From Burkholderia sp. (GTDB taxonomy: Bacteria; Pseudomonadota; Gammaproteobacteria; Burkholderiales; Burkholderiaceae), in the NCBI GenBank assembly GCA_031253835.1, contig JAIRVP010000003.1, forward strand, positions 1-64,000: 64,000 nt of DNA. Reading direction: 5' to 3'. Made by a program: the position numbers and the translations under genes. Positions 27,904 through 37,622 of the stretch are shown here, piece by piece. Position 1 is the first letter of the stretch, and the number at the start of each line of letters is the position of its first letter. The notes under the pieces are model-generated. The model worked only from the letters and a program-made list of their open reading frames with translations, ran no database searches and was not told the DNA's origin.

Positions 27904-28962
27904 GTGACGACGCCCGTTACCGTCGGTGTGATCGCGAACCCCGCATCGGGGCGCGACATCCGCCGCCTCACGACGCATGCATCCGTGTTTCCGACGGCCG
28001 AGAAGGCGAACATGATCGTGCGCCTGCTGGCCGGCCTCGGTGCGATGGGCGTCCAGCGCGTGCTGACGCTGCGCGATCGCACGGGCATCGCGACGCTGCT
28101 GCTGCGCGCGATCGACACGCATCGCGCGGTCGCGCCGCACGAACGCTGGCCCGAGGTCGAATTCGTCGACCTGCCGATCACCGATACCGTCGCCGACACG
28201 CAGGCCGGCGCCGCGTACCTGCACCGGATGGAAGTCGCGCTGATCGTCGTGCTCGGCGGCGACGGCACCCATCGCGCGGTGGCCGCGCATTGCGGCGCGA
28301 CGCCGCTCGTCGCGCTGTCCACCGGCACCAACAACGCGTTTCCCGAACATCGCGAGGCGACCGTTGCCGGCGTCGCGGCAGGGCTCGCCGCGACCGGCGC
28401 GGTGCCGGCCGAAGTCGCGTTCGTGCGCAACAAGCGGCTCGTCGTGCGCTGCGTGGCGGGCGCGCAGCCGGGGCGCGAGGAGATCGCGCTCGTCGACGTG
28501 TGCGCCGCGCGGCAGCGCTTCATCGGCGCGCGCGCGATCTCCGGTTCCGACGACATCGATTCGCTCTACCTGACGTTCGCGGAACCGGACGGCATCGGCC
28601 TGTCCGCGCTCGGCGGCGCGTGGGCGCCGCTCGAACGCAGCGCGCCGCACGGGCTCGCGATGCGCTTCGCGGAAGCCGGCAAGACGGCCGGCACGCCGCT
28701 TGTCGCGCCGATCGCGCCGGGGCGCGTCGACCGCGTCGTGATGCGCAGTTGCGAGCGGCTCGAACCGGGTACGTGGCAGGCGATTCCATTCGAACGCGGC
28801 ACGCTCGCGTTCGACGGCGAGCGCGAGATCGAGGTCGCGCGCGGCGACCGCTACGAGATCGCGCTCGACTGGCGCGGGCCGCTGACGGTCGACGTCGGCC
28901 GCACGCTGCGCTACGCGTCGTCGCGGCAACTGCTGCGCGACGCCGGCGCGTGGCACGACTGA
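27904..28962 (+). CDS. acoX: AcoX, ATP-NAD kinase-like protein of acetoin cluster
   Basis: A 352-aa protein of the NAD kinase-like superfamily conserved in acetoin catabolic operons of Ralstonia and relatives; its exact function is unsettled. It begins with IANPASGRDIRRL and has the nucleotide-binding LGGDGTHRAV and STGTNNAFPE motifs at about residues 115-145. The start GTG at 27904, preceded by GGAGAC, was chosen over an upstream ATG at 27583 that lies inside the promoter region. It is the first gene after the sigma-54 promoter. Confidence 0.85.
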   Translation: MTTPVTVGVIANPASGRDIRRLTTHASVFPTAEKANMIVRLLAGLGAMGVQRVLTLRDRTGIATLLLRAIDTHRAVAPHERWPEVEFVDLPITDTVADTQAGAAYLHRMEVALIVVLGGDGTHRAVAAHCGATPLVALSTGTNNAFPEHREATVAGVAAGLAATGAVPAEVAFVRNKRLVVRCVAGAQPGREEIALVDVCAARQRFIGARAISGSDDIDSLYLTFAEPDGIGLSALGGAWAPLERSAPHGLAMRFAEAGKTAGTPLVAPIAPGRVDRVVMRSCERLEPGTWQAIPFERGTLAFDGEREIEVARGDRYEIALDWRGPLTVDVGRTLRYASSRQLLRDAGAWHD

Positions 28963-29021
28963 GCATCCGGTTTCACGCGACACGGTTCGATATCCATAAC
29001 GATCATCAAGGAGACATTGCC

Positions 29022-29798
29022 ATGACAGCTCCACTCGAAGGACAGGTCGCCATCGTCACGGGCGGCGCGCGCGGCATCGGCCGCGGCATTGCGCTGACGC
29101 TGGCCGGCGCGGGCGCCGACATCCTGCTGGCCGACCTGCTCGACGACGCGCTTGACGCCACCGCACGCGAGGTGCGCGCGCTCGGCCGCCGGGCGGCGGT
29201 TGCGAGGGTCGACGTTACGCAGGCTGCCCAGGTCGACGCGATGGTCGCGCAGGCGCTCGCCGAACTCGGCCGGCTCGACATCCTCGTGAACTGCGCGGGC
29301 GTGATCAGCATCCATCCGGTCGCCGAGCTGACCGAGCGCGACTGGGACTTCGTGATGGACGTGAACGCGAAGGGCACGTTCCTCGGCTGCCGCGCGGCGC
29401 TCGCGCACCTGAAGGCGCAGGGGCGCGGCCGGATCATCAACGTCGCGTCGATCGCCGGCAAGGAAGGCTTTCCGAATCTCGCGCACTACAGCGCCTCGAA
29501 ATTCGCGGTCGTCGGCTTCACGAACGCGCTCGCGAAGGAGCTCGCGCGCGACGGCGTGACCGTCAACGCGATCTGCCCCGGCATCGTCCGTACCGACATG
29601 TGGGACCGGCTGTCCGACGAATGGAAGACCGACGGCGAAACGGTCGAGGAATCGTGGCAGCGGCACCAGTTGACGCTGATCCCGCAGGGCCGCGCGCAGA
29701 CGCCGGAGGACATGGGCCGGCTCGCGCTGTTCTTCGCGACGATGGACAACGTGACGGGCCAGGCCGTGAACGTCGACGGCGGCTTCACGTTCCACTGA
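29022..29798 (+). CDS. Short-chain dehydrogenase of the acetoin cluster (probable 2,3-butanediol/acetoin dehydrogenase)
   Basis: A 258-aa classical SDR. The cofactor motif TGGARGIGRG lies at residues 14-23, NCAG in the middle, and the catalytic Ser-Tyr-Lys set is seen in INVASIAG and YSASKFAVVG. The motif DLLDD after strand 2 favours NAD(H). Placed between acoX and acoA, it most likely oxidises 2,3-butanediol to acetoin, feeding the pathway; the exact substrate and stereochemistry cannot be read from the sequence. A clear AAGGAGA ribosome-binding site precedes the ATG. Confidence 0.82.
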   Translation: MTAPLEGQVAIVTGGARGIGRGIALTLAGAGADILLADLLDDALDATAREVRALGRRAAVARVDVTQAAQVDAMVAQALAELGRLDILVNCAGVISIHPVAELTERDWDFVMDVNAKGTFLGCRAALAHLKAQGRGRIINVASIAGKEGFPNLAHYSASKFAVVGFTNALAKELARDGVTVNAICPGIVRTDMWDRLSDEWKTDGETVEESWQRHQLTLIPQGRAQTPEDMGRLALFFATMDNVTGQAVNVDGGFTFH

Positions 29799-29875
29799 CG
29801 GCCGCGGGCCGTGCAATCCGTCGCCACGGCAGCGCCGCGGCGGCATTCGCAGTCAGACCTACCCAGGAGACACAC

Positions 29876-30859
29876 ATGACCGCTTCGACACAGCTCAGCA
29901 GGGACAAACTGCTGGACGCCTACCGGCTGATGCGCACGATCCGCGAATTCGAGGAGCGCCTGCACGTCGAATTCGCGACCGGCGAGATCCCCGGCTTCGT
30001 TCACCTGTACGCGGGCGAGGAGGCGTCCGCGGTCGGCACGATGCTGCACCTCGGCCTCGCCGACTACGTCGCGACCACGCACCGCGGCCACGGCCATTGC
30101 ATTGCGAAGGGCGTCGACGTGCACGGGATGATGGCCGAGATCTACGGCAAGAAGACGGGCGTCTGCCACGGCAAGGGCGGCTCGATGCACATCGCCGACC
30201 TGTCGATGGGGATGCTCGGCGCGAACGGGATCGTCGGCGCGGGCGGCCCGCTCGTGTGCGGCGCGGCGCTCGCGGCGAAGCACAGGAAGACGGGCGGCGT
30301 CGGCGTGTGCTTCTTCGGCGACGGCGCGTCGAACCAGGGGGTGATCTTCGAATCGATGAACCTCGCGTCGGTGTGGCGGCTGCCCGCGATCTTCGTCGCC
30401 GAAAACAACGGCTATGCGGAAGCGACGTCGTCGAGCTGGTCGGTCGCGACCGACAACATCGCCGATCGCGCGAACGGATTCGGGATGCCGGGCGTGATCG
30501 TCGACGGCTTCGACTTTTTCGCCGTGCACGAAGCGCTCGGCGAAGCCGTCGAGCGGGCGCGCAACGGTGGCGGCCCGACGCTCGTCGAGGTGAAGTTCAC
30601 GCGCTATTTCGGCCACTTCGAGGGCGATGCGCAAACCTACCGCGCGCCGGGCGAGGTGCAGAAGCTGCGCGACGAGAAGGACTGCCTGAAGCATTTCGAG
30701 ACCCGAGTCGTGCGCGCCGAGGCGCTGACGACGGCCGACCTGCGCGCGGTCGACGCACAGGTGAAGGCGCTGATCGACGACGCGGTCGCGCAGGCGAAGG
30801 CCGCGCCGGTGCCGGATGCCGCCGACCTGCTGACCGACGTCTACGTGTCGTATCCGTGA
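29876..30859 (+). CDS. acoA: Acetoin:DCPIP oxidoreductase/acetoin dehydrogenase E1 alpha
   Basis: The thiamine diphosphate-binding alpha subunit of the acetoin dehydrogenase complex, which cleaves acetoin to acetaldehyde and a hydroxyethyl-TPP carried on to acetyl-CoA. It is 327 aa. The TPP motif runs GDGASNQG to ENNGYAEAT, and HRGHGHCIAKG and GKGGSMH are typical of E1 alpha. A ribosome-binding site CAGGAGA lies upstream. It is 54 bp ahead of acoB. Confidence 0.93.
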   Translation: MTASTQLSRDKLLDAYRLMRTIREFEERLHVEFATGEIPGFVHLYAGEEASAVGTMLHLGLADYVATTHRGHGHCIAKGVDVHGMMAEIYGKKTGVCHGKGGSMHIADLSMGMLGANGIVGAGGPLVCGAALAAKHRKTGGVGVCFFGDGASNQGVIFESMNLASVWRLPAIFVAENNGYAEATSSSWSVATDNIADRANGFGMPGVIVDGFDFFAVHEALGEAVERARNGGGPTLVEVKFTRYFGHFEGDAQTYRAPGEVQKLRDEKDCLKHFETRVVRAEALTTADLRAVDAQVKALIDDAVAQAKAAPVPDAADLLTDVYVSYP

Positions 30860-30913
30860 GCGCGGCCTGATACCGCGGCCGGCACGGCGAACCGAACATT
30901 CCAGGAGACAGAC

Positions 30914-31918
30914 ATGGCAAGGAAGATCACTTATTCGCAGGCGATCAACGAAGCGCTCGCGCAGGAAATGGCGCGCGACGACAGCGTGATCGTGATGGGC
31001 GAGGACAACGCGGGCGGCGCGGGCGCGCCGGGCGAGGACGACGCATGGGGCGGCGTGCTCGGCGTGACGAAGGGGCTGTTCCACAAGTTTCCGGGCCGCG
31101 TGCTCGATACGCCGCTGTCGGAAGGCGGCTACATCGGCGCGGCGGTCGGCGCGGCCGCGTGCGGGATGCGGCCCGTCGCGGAACTGATGTTCATCGATTT
31201 CATGGGCGTGTGCTTCGACCAGATCTTCAACCAGGCCGCGAAATTCCGCTACATGTTCGGCGGCAAGGCCGTGACGCCGGTCGTGATCCGCGCGATGTAC
31301 GGCGCCGGGTTGCGCGCGGCCGCGCAGCACTCGCAGATGCTGACGTCGCTGTTCACGCACATCCCGGGGCTGAAGGTCGTGTGCCCGTCGACGCCGTACG
31401 ACGCGAAGGGGCTGCTGATCCAGGCGATTCGCGACAACGATCCCGTGATCTTCCTCGAACACAAGCTGCTCTATACGCGCGAAGGCGACGTGCCGGAGGA
31501 ATCCTATGCGATTCCGTTCGGCGAGGCGAACGTGGTGCGCGAAGGCGACGACGTGACGATCGTCACGTACGGCCGGATGGTGCATCTCGCGACGGACGCG
31601 GCCGCGAAGCTCGCGAAGGACGGCATCCAGTGCGACGTGATCGACCTGCGCACGACGTCGCCGCTCGACGAGGAAACGATCCTCGAAAGCGCGGAGCGCA
31701 CCGGGCGCGTGGTGGTCGTCGACGAAGCGAACCCGCGCTGCTCGATCGCGACCGACATCGCCGCGCTCGTCGCGCAGCGCGCGTTCCACACGCTTAAGGC
31801 GCCGATCGAGCTCGTCACCGCGCCGCATACGCCCGCGCCGTTCGCGAGCGTGCTGGAAGACCTGTACATCCCGACGGCCGATGCGATTGCGCAGGCGGTC
31901 CTGAAGACGAGGAGCTGA
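30914..31918 (+). CDS. acoB: Acetoin dehydrogenase E1 beta
   Basis: A 334-aa beta subunit of the acetoin dehydrogenase E1 component, which completes the TPP site with AcoA and contacts the E2 lipoyl domain. It shows the transketolase-type layout: TYSQAINEALAQEM at the start, VMGEDN, DTPLSEGGYIGAAVGAA and the C-terminal domain with VVVDEANPRCSIATDIAAL. It ends 4 bp before acoC. Confidence 0.94.
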   Translation: MARKITYSQAINEALAQEMARDDSVIVMGEDNAGGAGAPGEDDAWGGVLGVTKGLFHKFPGRVLDTPLSEGGYIGAAVGAAACGMRPVAELMFIDFMGVCFDQIFNQAAKFRYMFGGKAVTPVVIRAMYGAGLRAAAQHSQMLTSLFTHIPGLKVVCPSTPYDAKGLLIQAIRDNDPVIFLEHKLLYTREGDVPEESYAIPFGEANVVREGDDVTIVTYGRMVHLATDAAAKLAKDGIQCDVIDLRTTSPLDEETILESAERTGRVVVVDEANPRCSIATDIAALVAQRAFHTLKAPIELVTAPHTPAPFASVLEDLYIPTADAIAQAVLKTRS

Positions 31919-31922
31919 CACG

Positions 31923-33038
31923 ATGTCGATTCACATGATCACGATGCCCAAGTGGGGGCTGTCGATGGAGCAGGGGCAGGTCAACGGCTGGCTGAAGGCG
32001 CTCGGCGAACGCGTGACCAAGGGCGATGAAGTGCTCGATGTCGAGACCGACAAGATCTCGTCGGGCGTCGAATGCGCGTTCGACGGCACGCTGCGCCGGC
32101 AGGTCGCGCAGGAAGGCGAGACGCTGCCGGTGGGCGCGCTGCTCGGCGTCGTCGCGGCGGCTGAGGCGAGCGATGCCGACATCGATGCGGCGATCGCCGA
32201 TTTCCAGCGCGATTTCGTGCCGAGCGCGGCATCCGACGAAGCGGCCGGCCCGCAACCCGAGAAGGCGCAGATCGGCGGCCGCACGGTGCGCTTCCTGAAG
32301 CTCGGCGACGGGACGGGCACGCCCGCGGTGCTGATCCACGGCTTTGGCGGCGACCTGAACAACTGGCTGTTCAATCACGCCGATCTCGCCGCGCACCGGC
32401 CCGTGTGGGCGCTCGATCTGCCCGGTCACGGCGAATCGGGCAAGGCGGTCGACACGGGCAGCCTCGACGAACTCGCCGACGCGGTGCTCGCGCTGCTCGA
32501 TGCGCAGCACATCGAGCACGCGCACCTGATCGGTCATTCGATGGGCGGCGCGGTCGCGATGGCGGTGGCCGAACGCGCGCCGCAACGTGTCGCGTCGCTG
32601 ACGCTGATCGCGAGCGCGGGGCTCGGCACCGACATCAACCGTGCGTACATCGACGGCTTCGTCGCCGGCAACAGCCGCAACACGCTGAAGCCGCACCTCG
32701 GCGCGCTGTTCGCCGACCACGCGCTGGTGACGCGTCAGCTCGTCGAGGATCTCGTCAAGTACAAGCGGCTCGAGGGCGTGCAGGCCGCGCTGGAGAAGAT
32801 CGCGAACGCCGCGTTCGACGGCGCCGCGCAGCGGCGCGTGTTCCGCGACCGGCTCGCGACGCTTGCGCCGCGCACGCTCGTGATCTGGGGCGAGCGCGAC
32901 CAGGTGATTCCCGCGCAGCATGCGCAGGGCTTGCCGGACGGCGTGCGGGCCGAGGTGATCGCCGGCAGCGGGCACATGGTGCAGATGGAGGCGGCCGCCG
33001 ACGTGAACCGCCTGATCGTCGCGTTTCTCGGAGACTGA
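31923..33038 (+). CDS. acoC: AcoC, dihydrolipoamide acetyltransferase of acetoin dehydrogenase
   Basis: A 371-aa E2 of the acetoin type: an N-terminal lipoyl domain (residues 1-80; lipoyl Lys44 in VETDKISSG) joined to an alpha/beta-hydrolase domain in place of the classical CAT fold acyltransferase. The hydrolase nucleophile is in GHSMGGAVA, the oxyanion region in [11 protein letters not shown], and the C-terminal His in GSGHMVQ. This architecture is diagnostic of acetoin dehydrogenase E2. It carries acetyl from E1 to CoA. Confidence 0.94.
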   Translation: MSIHMITMPKWGLSMEQGQVNGWLKALGERVTKGDEVLDVETDKISSGVECAFDGTLRRQVAQEGETLPVGALLGVVAAAEASDADIDAAIADFQRDFVPSAASDEAAGPQPEKAQIGGRTVRFLKLGDGTGTPAVLIHGFGGDLNNWLFNHADLAAHRPVWALDLPGHGESGKAVDTGSLDELADAVLALLDAQHIEHAHLIGHSMGGAVAMAVAERAPQRVASLTLIASAGLGTDINRAYIDGFVAGNSRNTLKPHLGALFADHALVTRQLVEDLVKYKRLEGVQAALEKIANAAFDGAAQRRVFRDRLATLAPRTLVIWGERDQVIPAQHAQGLPDGVRAEVIAGSGHMVQMEAAADVNRLIVAFLGD

Positions 33039-33040
33039 CG

Positions 33041-34006
33041 ATGGCCGCCGCGCTCGAACGATCCAGCCTCACGGCGCTCGGCCAGCCGGGCGCGCGCAGC
33101 CGCGACAAGCTCGCGCGCATCCCGGTGCGCGTCGAGCCCGCGGCCGGCGCGGCGCTGCCGAAGCCGCCGTGGCTGCGCGCACGCCCGATGATGAGCGCGG
33201 CGGTGGCCGACATGGCCGCCGTGCTGCGCGACCATCGCCTGCATTCCGTCTGCGAGGAGGCGATGTGCCCGAACATCGGCGAATGCTTCGCGCAGCGCAC
33301 CGCGACCTTCATGATCATGGGCGGCCTGTGCACGCGGCGCTGCCCGTTCTGCGATGTCGCGCACGGCCGCCCCGATCCGCTCGATCCCGATGAACCCGCG
33401 CGGCTGGCCGCCGCGGCTGCGGCGCTCGGGTTGCGCTACGTCGTGATCACGTCGGTCGACCGCGACGACCTGCGCGACGGCGGTGCCGCGCACTTCGCCG
33501 CGTGCATCGCGGCGGTGCGCGCGAGCGTGCCGGGCATCGGCGTCGAAGTCCTGACGCCGGACTTCCGCGGCCGCGCGGCGCGTGCGCTCGATGCGCTGTC
33601 GACGGCCTGGCCGGACGTGTTCAACCACAACATCGAGACGGTGCCGTCGCTGTATCGCGCGGCGCGGCCGGGCGCCGACTATCGCGGCTCGCTCGACCTG
33701 CTCGCGCAGGCGAAGCGGGCGCGACCGGGGCTGGTGACGAAATCGGGGTTGATGCTCGGGCTCGGCGAGCGCGACGACGAAGTGCGCGACACGCTGCGCG
33801 ACCTGCGCGCGCACGACGTCGACGTGCTGACGCTCGGCCAGTATCTCGCGCCGTCGGAGCACCACCTGCCGGTGCGGCGCTACGTGAGCCCGGAGGCGTT
33901 CGCGGCGTGGCGCGACGACGCGCTGGCGCGGGGTTTCAGGGAAGTCGTTGCCGGCCCGCTCGTGCGGTCGTCCTATCATGCGGCCGACGTGCTGGAGGAC
34001 GCGTAG
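33041..34006 (+). CDS. Lipoyl synthase, aco-associated paralogue
   Basis: A 321-aa radical SAM enzyme that inserts sulfur into octanoyl-lysine to make lipoyl groups. It has both LipA cluster motifs: the auxiliary cluster cysteines 71, 76 and 82 in [12 protein letters not shown], and the radical SAM cysteines 97, 101 and 104 in CTRRCPFC. The family C-terminal RSSYHA is also present. It begins 2 bp after acoC, so it is expressed with the acetoin complex and probably loads the AcoC lipoyl domain. The housekeeping lipA (normally beside lipB) should lie elsewhere. Confidence 0.93.
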   Translation: MAAALERSSLTALGQPGARSRDKLARIPVRVEPAAGAALPKPPWLRARPMMSAAVADMAAVLRDHRLHSVCEEAMCPNIGECFAQRTATFMIMGGLCTRRCPFCDVAHGRPDPLDPDEPARLAAAAAALGLRYVVITSVDRDDLRDGGAAHFAACIAAVRASVPGIGVEVLTPDFRGRAARALDALSTAWPDVFNHNIETVPSLYRAARPGADYRGSLDLLAQAKRARPGLVTKSGLMLGLGERDDEVRDTLRDLRAHDVDVLTLGQYLAPSEHHLPVRRYVSPEAFAAWRDDALARGFREVVAGPLVRSSYHAADVLEDA

Positions 34007-34017
34007 CGGGCCGCGCG

Positions 34018-35382
34018 TCAGGCGGTGGCGGAGACGGCGGAGGCGTGCGCACGACTCACGTGGCGCAGGTACAGCACGAGCCCCGCGCCCGCGAGCATCA
34101 GGCTGACCGTGTTCGCGAACCAGAAGCCGCGTGCGCCCGTCAGCCACGCGGGGGCGATGCCGCCGACGTCGAAGCCCAGCACGTAGCCGCCGCTGAGGCC
34201 GACGCCCCACAGTGCGACCGCATAGATCACGGTCGGCACGACGGCCACCTTGTACGCGCGCAGCACGAACGCCGACGTGACCTGCAGCGCATCGAAGCAG
34301 TGGTAGCACGCGACGATCGCGACGAGCGGCATCGCGGCCGCGGCGACGGCCGGGTTCGGCGTATAGCCGCCGATAATCAGCGGGCGCAGCGTGAACACGA
34401 GCACGCCGTAGGCAGCCGCCACGCCGCACGCGAACATCACGCTGTGCCGGCCGAGCAGCCGCGCTTCTTCCGGGCGTCCGGCGCCGAGCGCGCGTGCGAC
34501 CAGCGTCGATGCCGCCACGCCGATCGACAGCGGCGTCATGTACAGCACCGCGCCGATGTTGCCGGCGATCTGGTGGCCGGCGAGCGTCGTCGTGCCGAAC
34601 TGCGCGATGAACAGCGCCATGCACGTGTACGACGTGACCTCGATCAGGTACGACAGGCCCATCGGCAGTCCGAGCTTCAGGAGCGCTTTCTGGCGTGCCC
34701 AGACGGGCCAGCAGAAGCGCGAGAAGATCGCGAGCGGCGCGAACACGTCGAGCTTCGCGAGCAGCGTGTAGCCGATCAGCGCGAGCGCCCAGTTGATCAG
34801 CGTGCTGGCGAGCCCGCAGCCGGGGCCGCCGAGGGCCGGCACGCCGAAGCCGCCGAAGATGAACCACACGTTGAGCGGAAACTTGAGCAGCAGTGCGCCG
34901 ATCTGCAGGATCATCGCGAGCCGCGGCTTGCCGGCCGCGTTGGTCAGCGCGTTGTAGATGCGGAAGACGAGGCTGGCGGGCAGCCCGTACGACAGGATGC
35001 GCAGGTAGTCGACGGTGCGGTCGTGCAGCGCGGCGGGCGCGTGCGCGACGCGCAGCAGCGGCTCGGGGAAATGCAGCAGCAGGAAGCCGGGAATCGCGAG
35101 CAGCAGCGCGAGCCACAGCGCCTGGCGCACTTCCTCGCCGATCTCGGCATAGCGCCGCGCGCCGTACAGCTGCCCGGTGATTGGCTGCAGCGCGGACAGG
35201 ATGCCGGTCAGGCCGATGTAGATCGAAACGTAGATCGACGAGCCGAGCCCGAGTGCGGCGAGGTCGACGGCCGAGTAGCGGCCGACCATCGCGGTGTCGA
35301 TCACGCCGAATGCGATGATCGCGAGCTGGCCGACGAGCACCGGCCACGCGAGACCGACGATCCGGCGGATGTCGCCGAACAT
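34018..35382 (-). CDS. MATE family multidrug/toxin exporter
   Basis: A 454-aa polytopic inner-membrane protein with about 12 predicted helices in two homologous halves, of the MATE (NorM-like) family. The start MFGDIRRIVGLAWPVLVGQL carries the conserved PVLVGQL of helix 1, and GQLYGARRYAEIG and the second-half equivalent VARALGAGRPEEARL are the family repeats. Transport is probably driven by protons or sodium; the substrate is unknown. It lies 2 bp downstream of the GT-C type protein, so the two are co-transcribed, and it converges on the aco lipA paralogue. Confidence 0.9.
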   Translation of the reverse strand: MFGDIRRIVGLAWPVLVGQLAIIAFGVIDTAMVGRYSAVDLAALGLGSSIYVSIYIGLTGILSALQPITGQLYGARRYAEIGEEVRQALWLALLLAIPGFLLLHFPEPLLRVAHAPAALHDRTVDYLRILSYGLPASLVFRIYNALTNAAGKPRLAMILQIGALLLKFPLNVWFIFGGFGVPALGGPGCGLASTLINWALALIGYTLLAKLDVFAPLAIFSRFCWPVWARQKALLKLGLPMGLSYLIEVTSYTCMALFIAQFGTTTLAGHQIAGNIGAVLYMTPLSIGVAASTLVARALGAGRPEEARLLGRHSVMFACGVAAAYGVLVFTLRPLIIGGYTPNPAVAAAAMPLVAIVACYHCFDALQVTSAFVLRAYKVAVVPTVIYAVALWGVGLSGGYVLGFDVGGIAPAWLTGARGFWFANTVSLMLAGAGLVLYLRHVSRAHASAVSATA

Positions 35383-35384
35383 CG

Positions 35385-37142
35385 TCAATCGGCCGCCTGG
35401 CGGCGCGGCGGACGTTTCTTGACGGGCGTCTTCGGCCGTTCGATGCGCTCGTACAGGCGGAAGCGTTCGTCGCGGTCGGCGACGCGGCGGCCTTCCCACA
35501 CGAGGCGCCACACGTATTGCGACATCGCGCTCGGCTCGCCGAAGTCCGCGCGGTCCTGGCGCAGGATTACGTCGCAGTCGCCGGAGAAATCGAAGTGCAT
35601 GTCGCCGAAATACGCGAAGGTCGCGATCTGCGCGTCGCCGAGCCGCACGGGCGAGATGCACTCGTAGTCGGACGGCAAGTGCACGGCGATCTGTTGCGCG
35701 ACGTCGCGATAGGTCCGGCCGTAGTTGACGATCGGCAGCCACAGCGTCATCAGCAGCACCCACATCAGCGTGGTACCGGCGCCCGACAGCACGACGCTGC
35801 GCCACAGGACCTTCGGTTGCCGCGAGATGCGCCAGCGCACGAGAAAGCACCAGCAGACCGTGACGATCACCGCGCAGATGAACGACAGGATCTTGAAATG
35901 CGGCTCGTAGCCGGGCACGAGGCGCGCGAGGTTGCGCGCGAGCGGATGCGGGAAGCCGGTGAGCGACGCGAGCCACACGAGCCACACGAAGGTGCCGAGG
36001 ATCGTGAAGCTCAGCACCGCGAACCAGTCGATCGCGTTGATCGCGCCGCGCTTGAGGGTCGGCAGCGCGAACGTCGCGAGCACCGCGAGCGGCGGCAGCA
36101 GCAGCATGTACATGCGGTTCGATTGCTGGCTCTGCAGGATCACGAGCGCGACGAGCGGCACGGCAACCGACAGCGGAATCGCGATGTGCGCGCGGCGGCG
36201 CATGCCGGCCCAGCTCCACCAGGCCCAGATCGCGAGCGGCCACGCGGGCCACGTGAACAGCGGCAGGTTCTTCGCCGCGTAGCCGAGCACGGCGGTCGGC
36301 GGCCCCGAGAAGCGCATCAGGCTGCCGTGGATCCACTGGTTGAAGAACCACGCGGCGTCGTCGGGTGCCGCGACGAAGGCGGCGAGCGGCCACAGCGCGA
36401 AGATCGCGGCCGCGAGCGGCACGCCGATCAGCGGCAGGCGCAGGTTGCGCATCTCGGGCGTGGCGAGCCACAGCGCGGCCGTGCCGGCGAGCAGCGCGAC
36501 GACCAGCACGGGGTTGCCGGACAGCCCGACGAGGCCGATCGCGAGGCCCCACCACAGCGCGCCCTGCAGCGGCTTGTCGATGCCGCGCACGATCCCGTAG
36601 ACGAGCATCGCGATCCACGCGAACTGCGCGAGCTGCGGCGTCGTTTCGTGGCCGCGTTCCGCGAGACCGAAGCACGCGACGAGCACCAGCAGCGCGCCGT
36701 CGGCGAGCGTGCGGCCGTAGTCGCGCGGCTCGGGTTCGCCGCCGAATGCGTACTTGAACGGCTGGACCTCGGCACGCCGGCCGAGCAGGTAGGCCGCATA
36801 CCAGACGAATGCGCACGCGACGCAGAACAGCACGCCCGTGTCGACGCGCGACGCGTTGCTGGCATCGACCCACGGGCCGAGGCCGCGGATCGACAGTGCA
36901 CCGAGCCAGTAGCCGAGCGGCCCGTCGGTCGTGATGAACTTGCCGACCAGGTTCGGCAGCAGCCAGTCGTGCCAGCCGCCCTTGGCCATCGTCCACATCA
37001 CGCCGAAGCCCGCCGCGTCCTCGTTTTTCCACGGGTCGCGGCCGAACAGGCCGAACGCCGCGTAGACGAGGCAGAGCGTGAGCAGCAGCCAGCGCGGCAG
37101 CGCACGCGTGGCGGAGGCGGTGAGACGGACGACAGGCTTCAT
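35385..37142 (-). CDS. GT-C type (PMT/ArnT-like) integral membrane glycosyltransferase
   Basis: A 585-aa protein with about 12 transmembrane helices. The first periplasmic loop has the acidic residues expected for lipid-linked sugar transferases (GRDPWKNEDAAGFG, then WHDWLLPNLVGK and DGPLGYWLGA), and a soluble domain follows residue ~450. It resembles the PMT/ArnT superfamily in layout and length, but I do not recognise a specific acceptor or donor. The start MKPVVRL (37142) was chosen over an upstream ATG. It probably forms an operon with the MATE gene, 2 bp downstream. Confidence 0.65.
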   Translation of the reverse strand: MKPVVRLTASATRALPRWLLLTLCLVYAAFGLFGRDPWKNEDAAGFGVMWTMAKGGWHDWLLPNLVGKFITTDGPLGYWLGALSIRGLGPWVDASNASRVDTGVLFCVACAFVWYAAYLLGRRAEVQPFKYAFGGEPEPRDYGRTLADGALLVLVACFGLAERGHETTPQLAQFAWIAMLVYGIVRGIDKPLQGALWWGLAIGLVGLSGNPVLVVALLAGTAALWLATPEMRNLRLPLIGVPLAAAIFALWPLAAFVAAPDDAAWFFNQWIHGSLMRFSGPPTAVLGYAAKNLPLFTWPAWPLAIWAWWSWAGMRRRAHIAIPLSVAVPLVALVILQSQQSNRMYMLLLPPLAVLATFALPTLKRGAINAIDWFAVLSFTILGTFVWLVWLASLTGFPHPLARNLARLVPGYEPHFKILSFICAVIVTVCWCFLVRWRISRQPKVLWRSVVLSGAGTTLMWVLLMTLWLPIVNYGRTYRDVAQQIAVHLPSDYECISPVRLGDAQIATFAYFGDMHFDFSGDCDVILRQDRADFGEPSAMSQYVWRLVWEGRRVADRDERFRLYERIERPKTPVKKRPPRRQAAD

Positions 37143-37289
37143 GCAGATGAGCGTTTTGTTATGGGCGGGCGTCCGGCGCGGCCGCACGCGGACGAGCCGG
37201 TTTCGAGCATCCGGCATTGTAGACGCGCCGGCCGTGACGCGTCAGGTCGATGCCCGGACGCCGGCCGGCGGTTTCCGGGCAAGCAGAGA

Positions 37290-37320
37290 CAAAAAAGGGC
37301 AGCCTGGGCTGCCCTTTTGT
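37290..37320 (-). terminator. Terminator of rpmE2
   Basis: AAAAGGGCAGCC and GGCTGCCCTTTT are perfect complements around a tiny loop, with T-rich sequence on both sides. It is 42 bp past the rpmE2 stop and should also stop the opposite strand. Confidence 0.85.
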
Positions 37321-37361
37321 GCGATACCGGTGCGTTGCAGCCACCGGATGCGGTGCGAAGC

Positions 37362-37622
37362 TTACTTCGCCTTGCCGTTGGCGCGCACGCCGAACTTGTT
37401 CTTGAACTTCTCGACACGGCCTGCCGTGTCCATGATCTTTTGCTGACCCGTGTAGAACGAGTGCGATTCCGACGACACTTCGATCTTGGCGAGCGGGTAG
37501 GTCTTGCCGTCGAGTTCGATGTTTTCGCGCGTCTGGATCGTCGAGCGCGTGATGAACTTGAAGCCGTTCGACATGTCTTGGAAGACGACTTCGCGGTAAT
37601 TCGGGTGGATGCCTTCTTTCAT
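37362..37622 (-). CDS. rpmE2: Ribosomal protein L31, type B
   Basis: An 86-aa large-subunit protein. It begins [17 protein letters not shown] and lacks the CxxC zinc-binding pairs of type A L31, so it is the zinc-independent form. In many bacteria this form replaces type A L31 when zinc is limiting; no Zur-box was identified here. A GGAAAG ribosome-binding site precedes the ATG. It follows mtfA on the same strand but is separated from it by about 160 bp. Confidence 0.95.
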   Translation of the reverse strand: MKEGIHPNYREVVFQDMSNGFKFITRSTIQTRENIELDGKTYPLAKIEVSSESHSFYTGQQKIMDTAGRVEKFKNKFGVRANGKAK

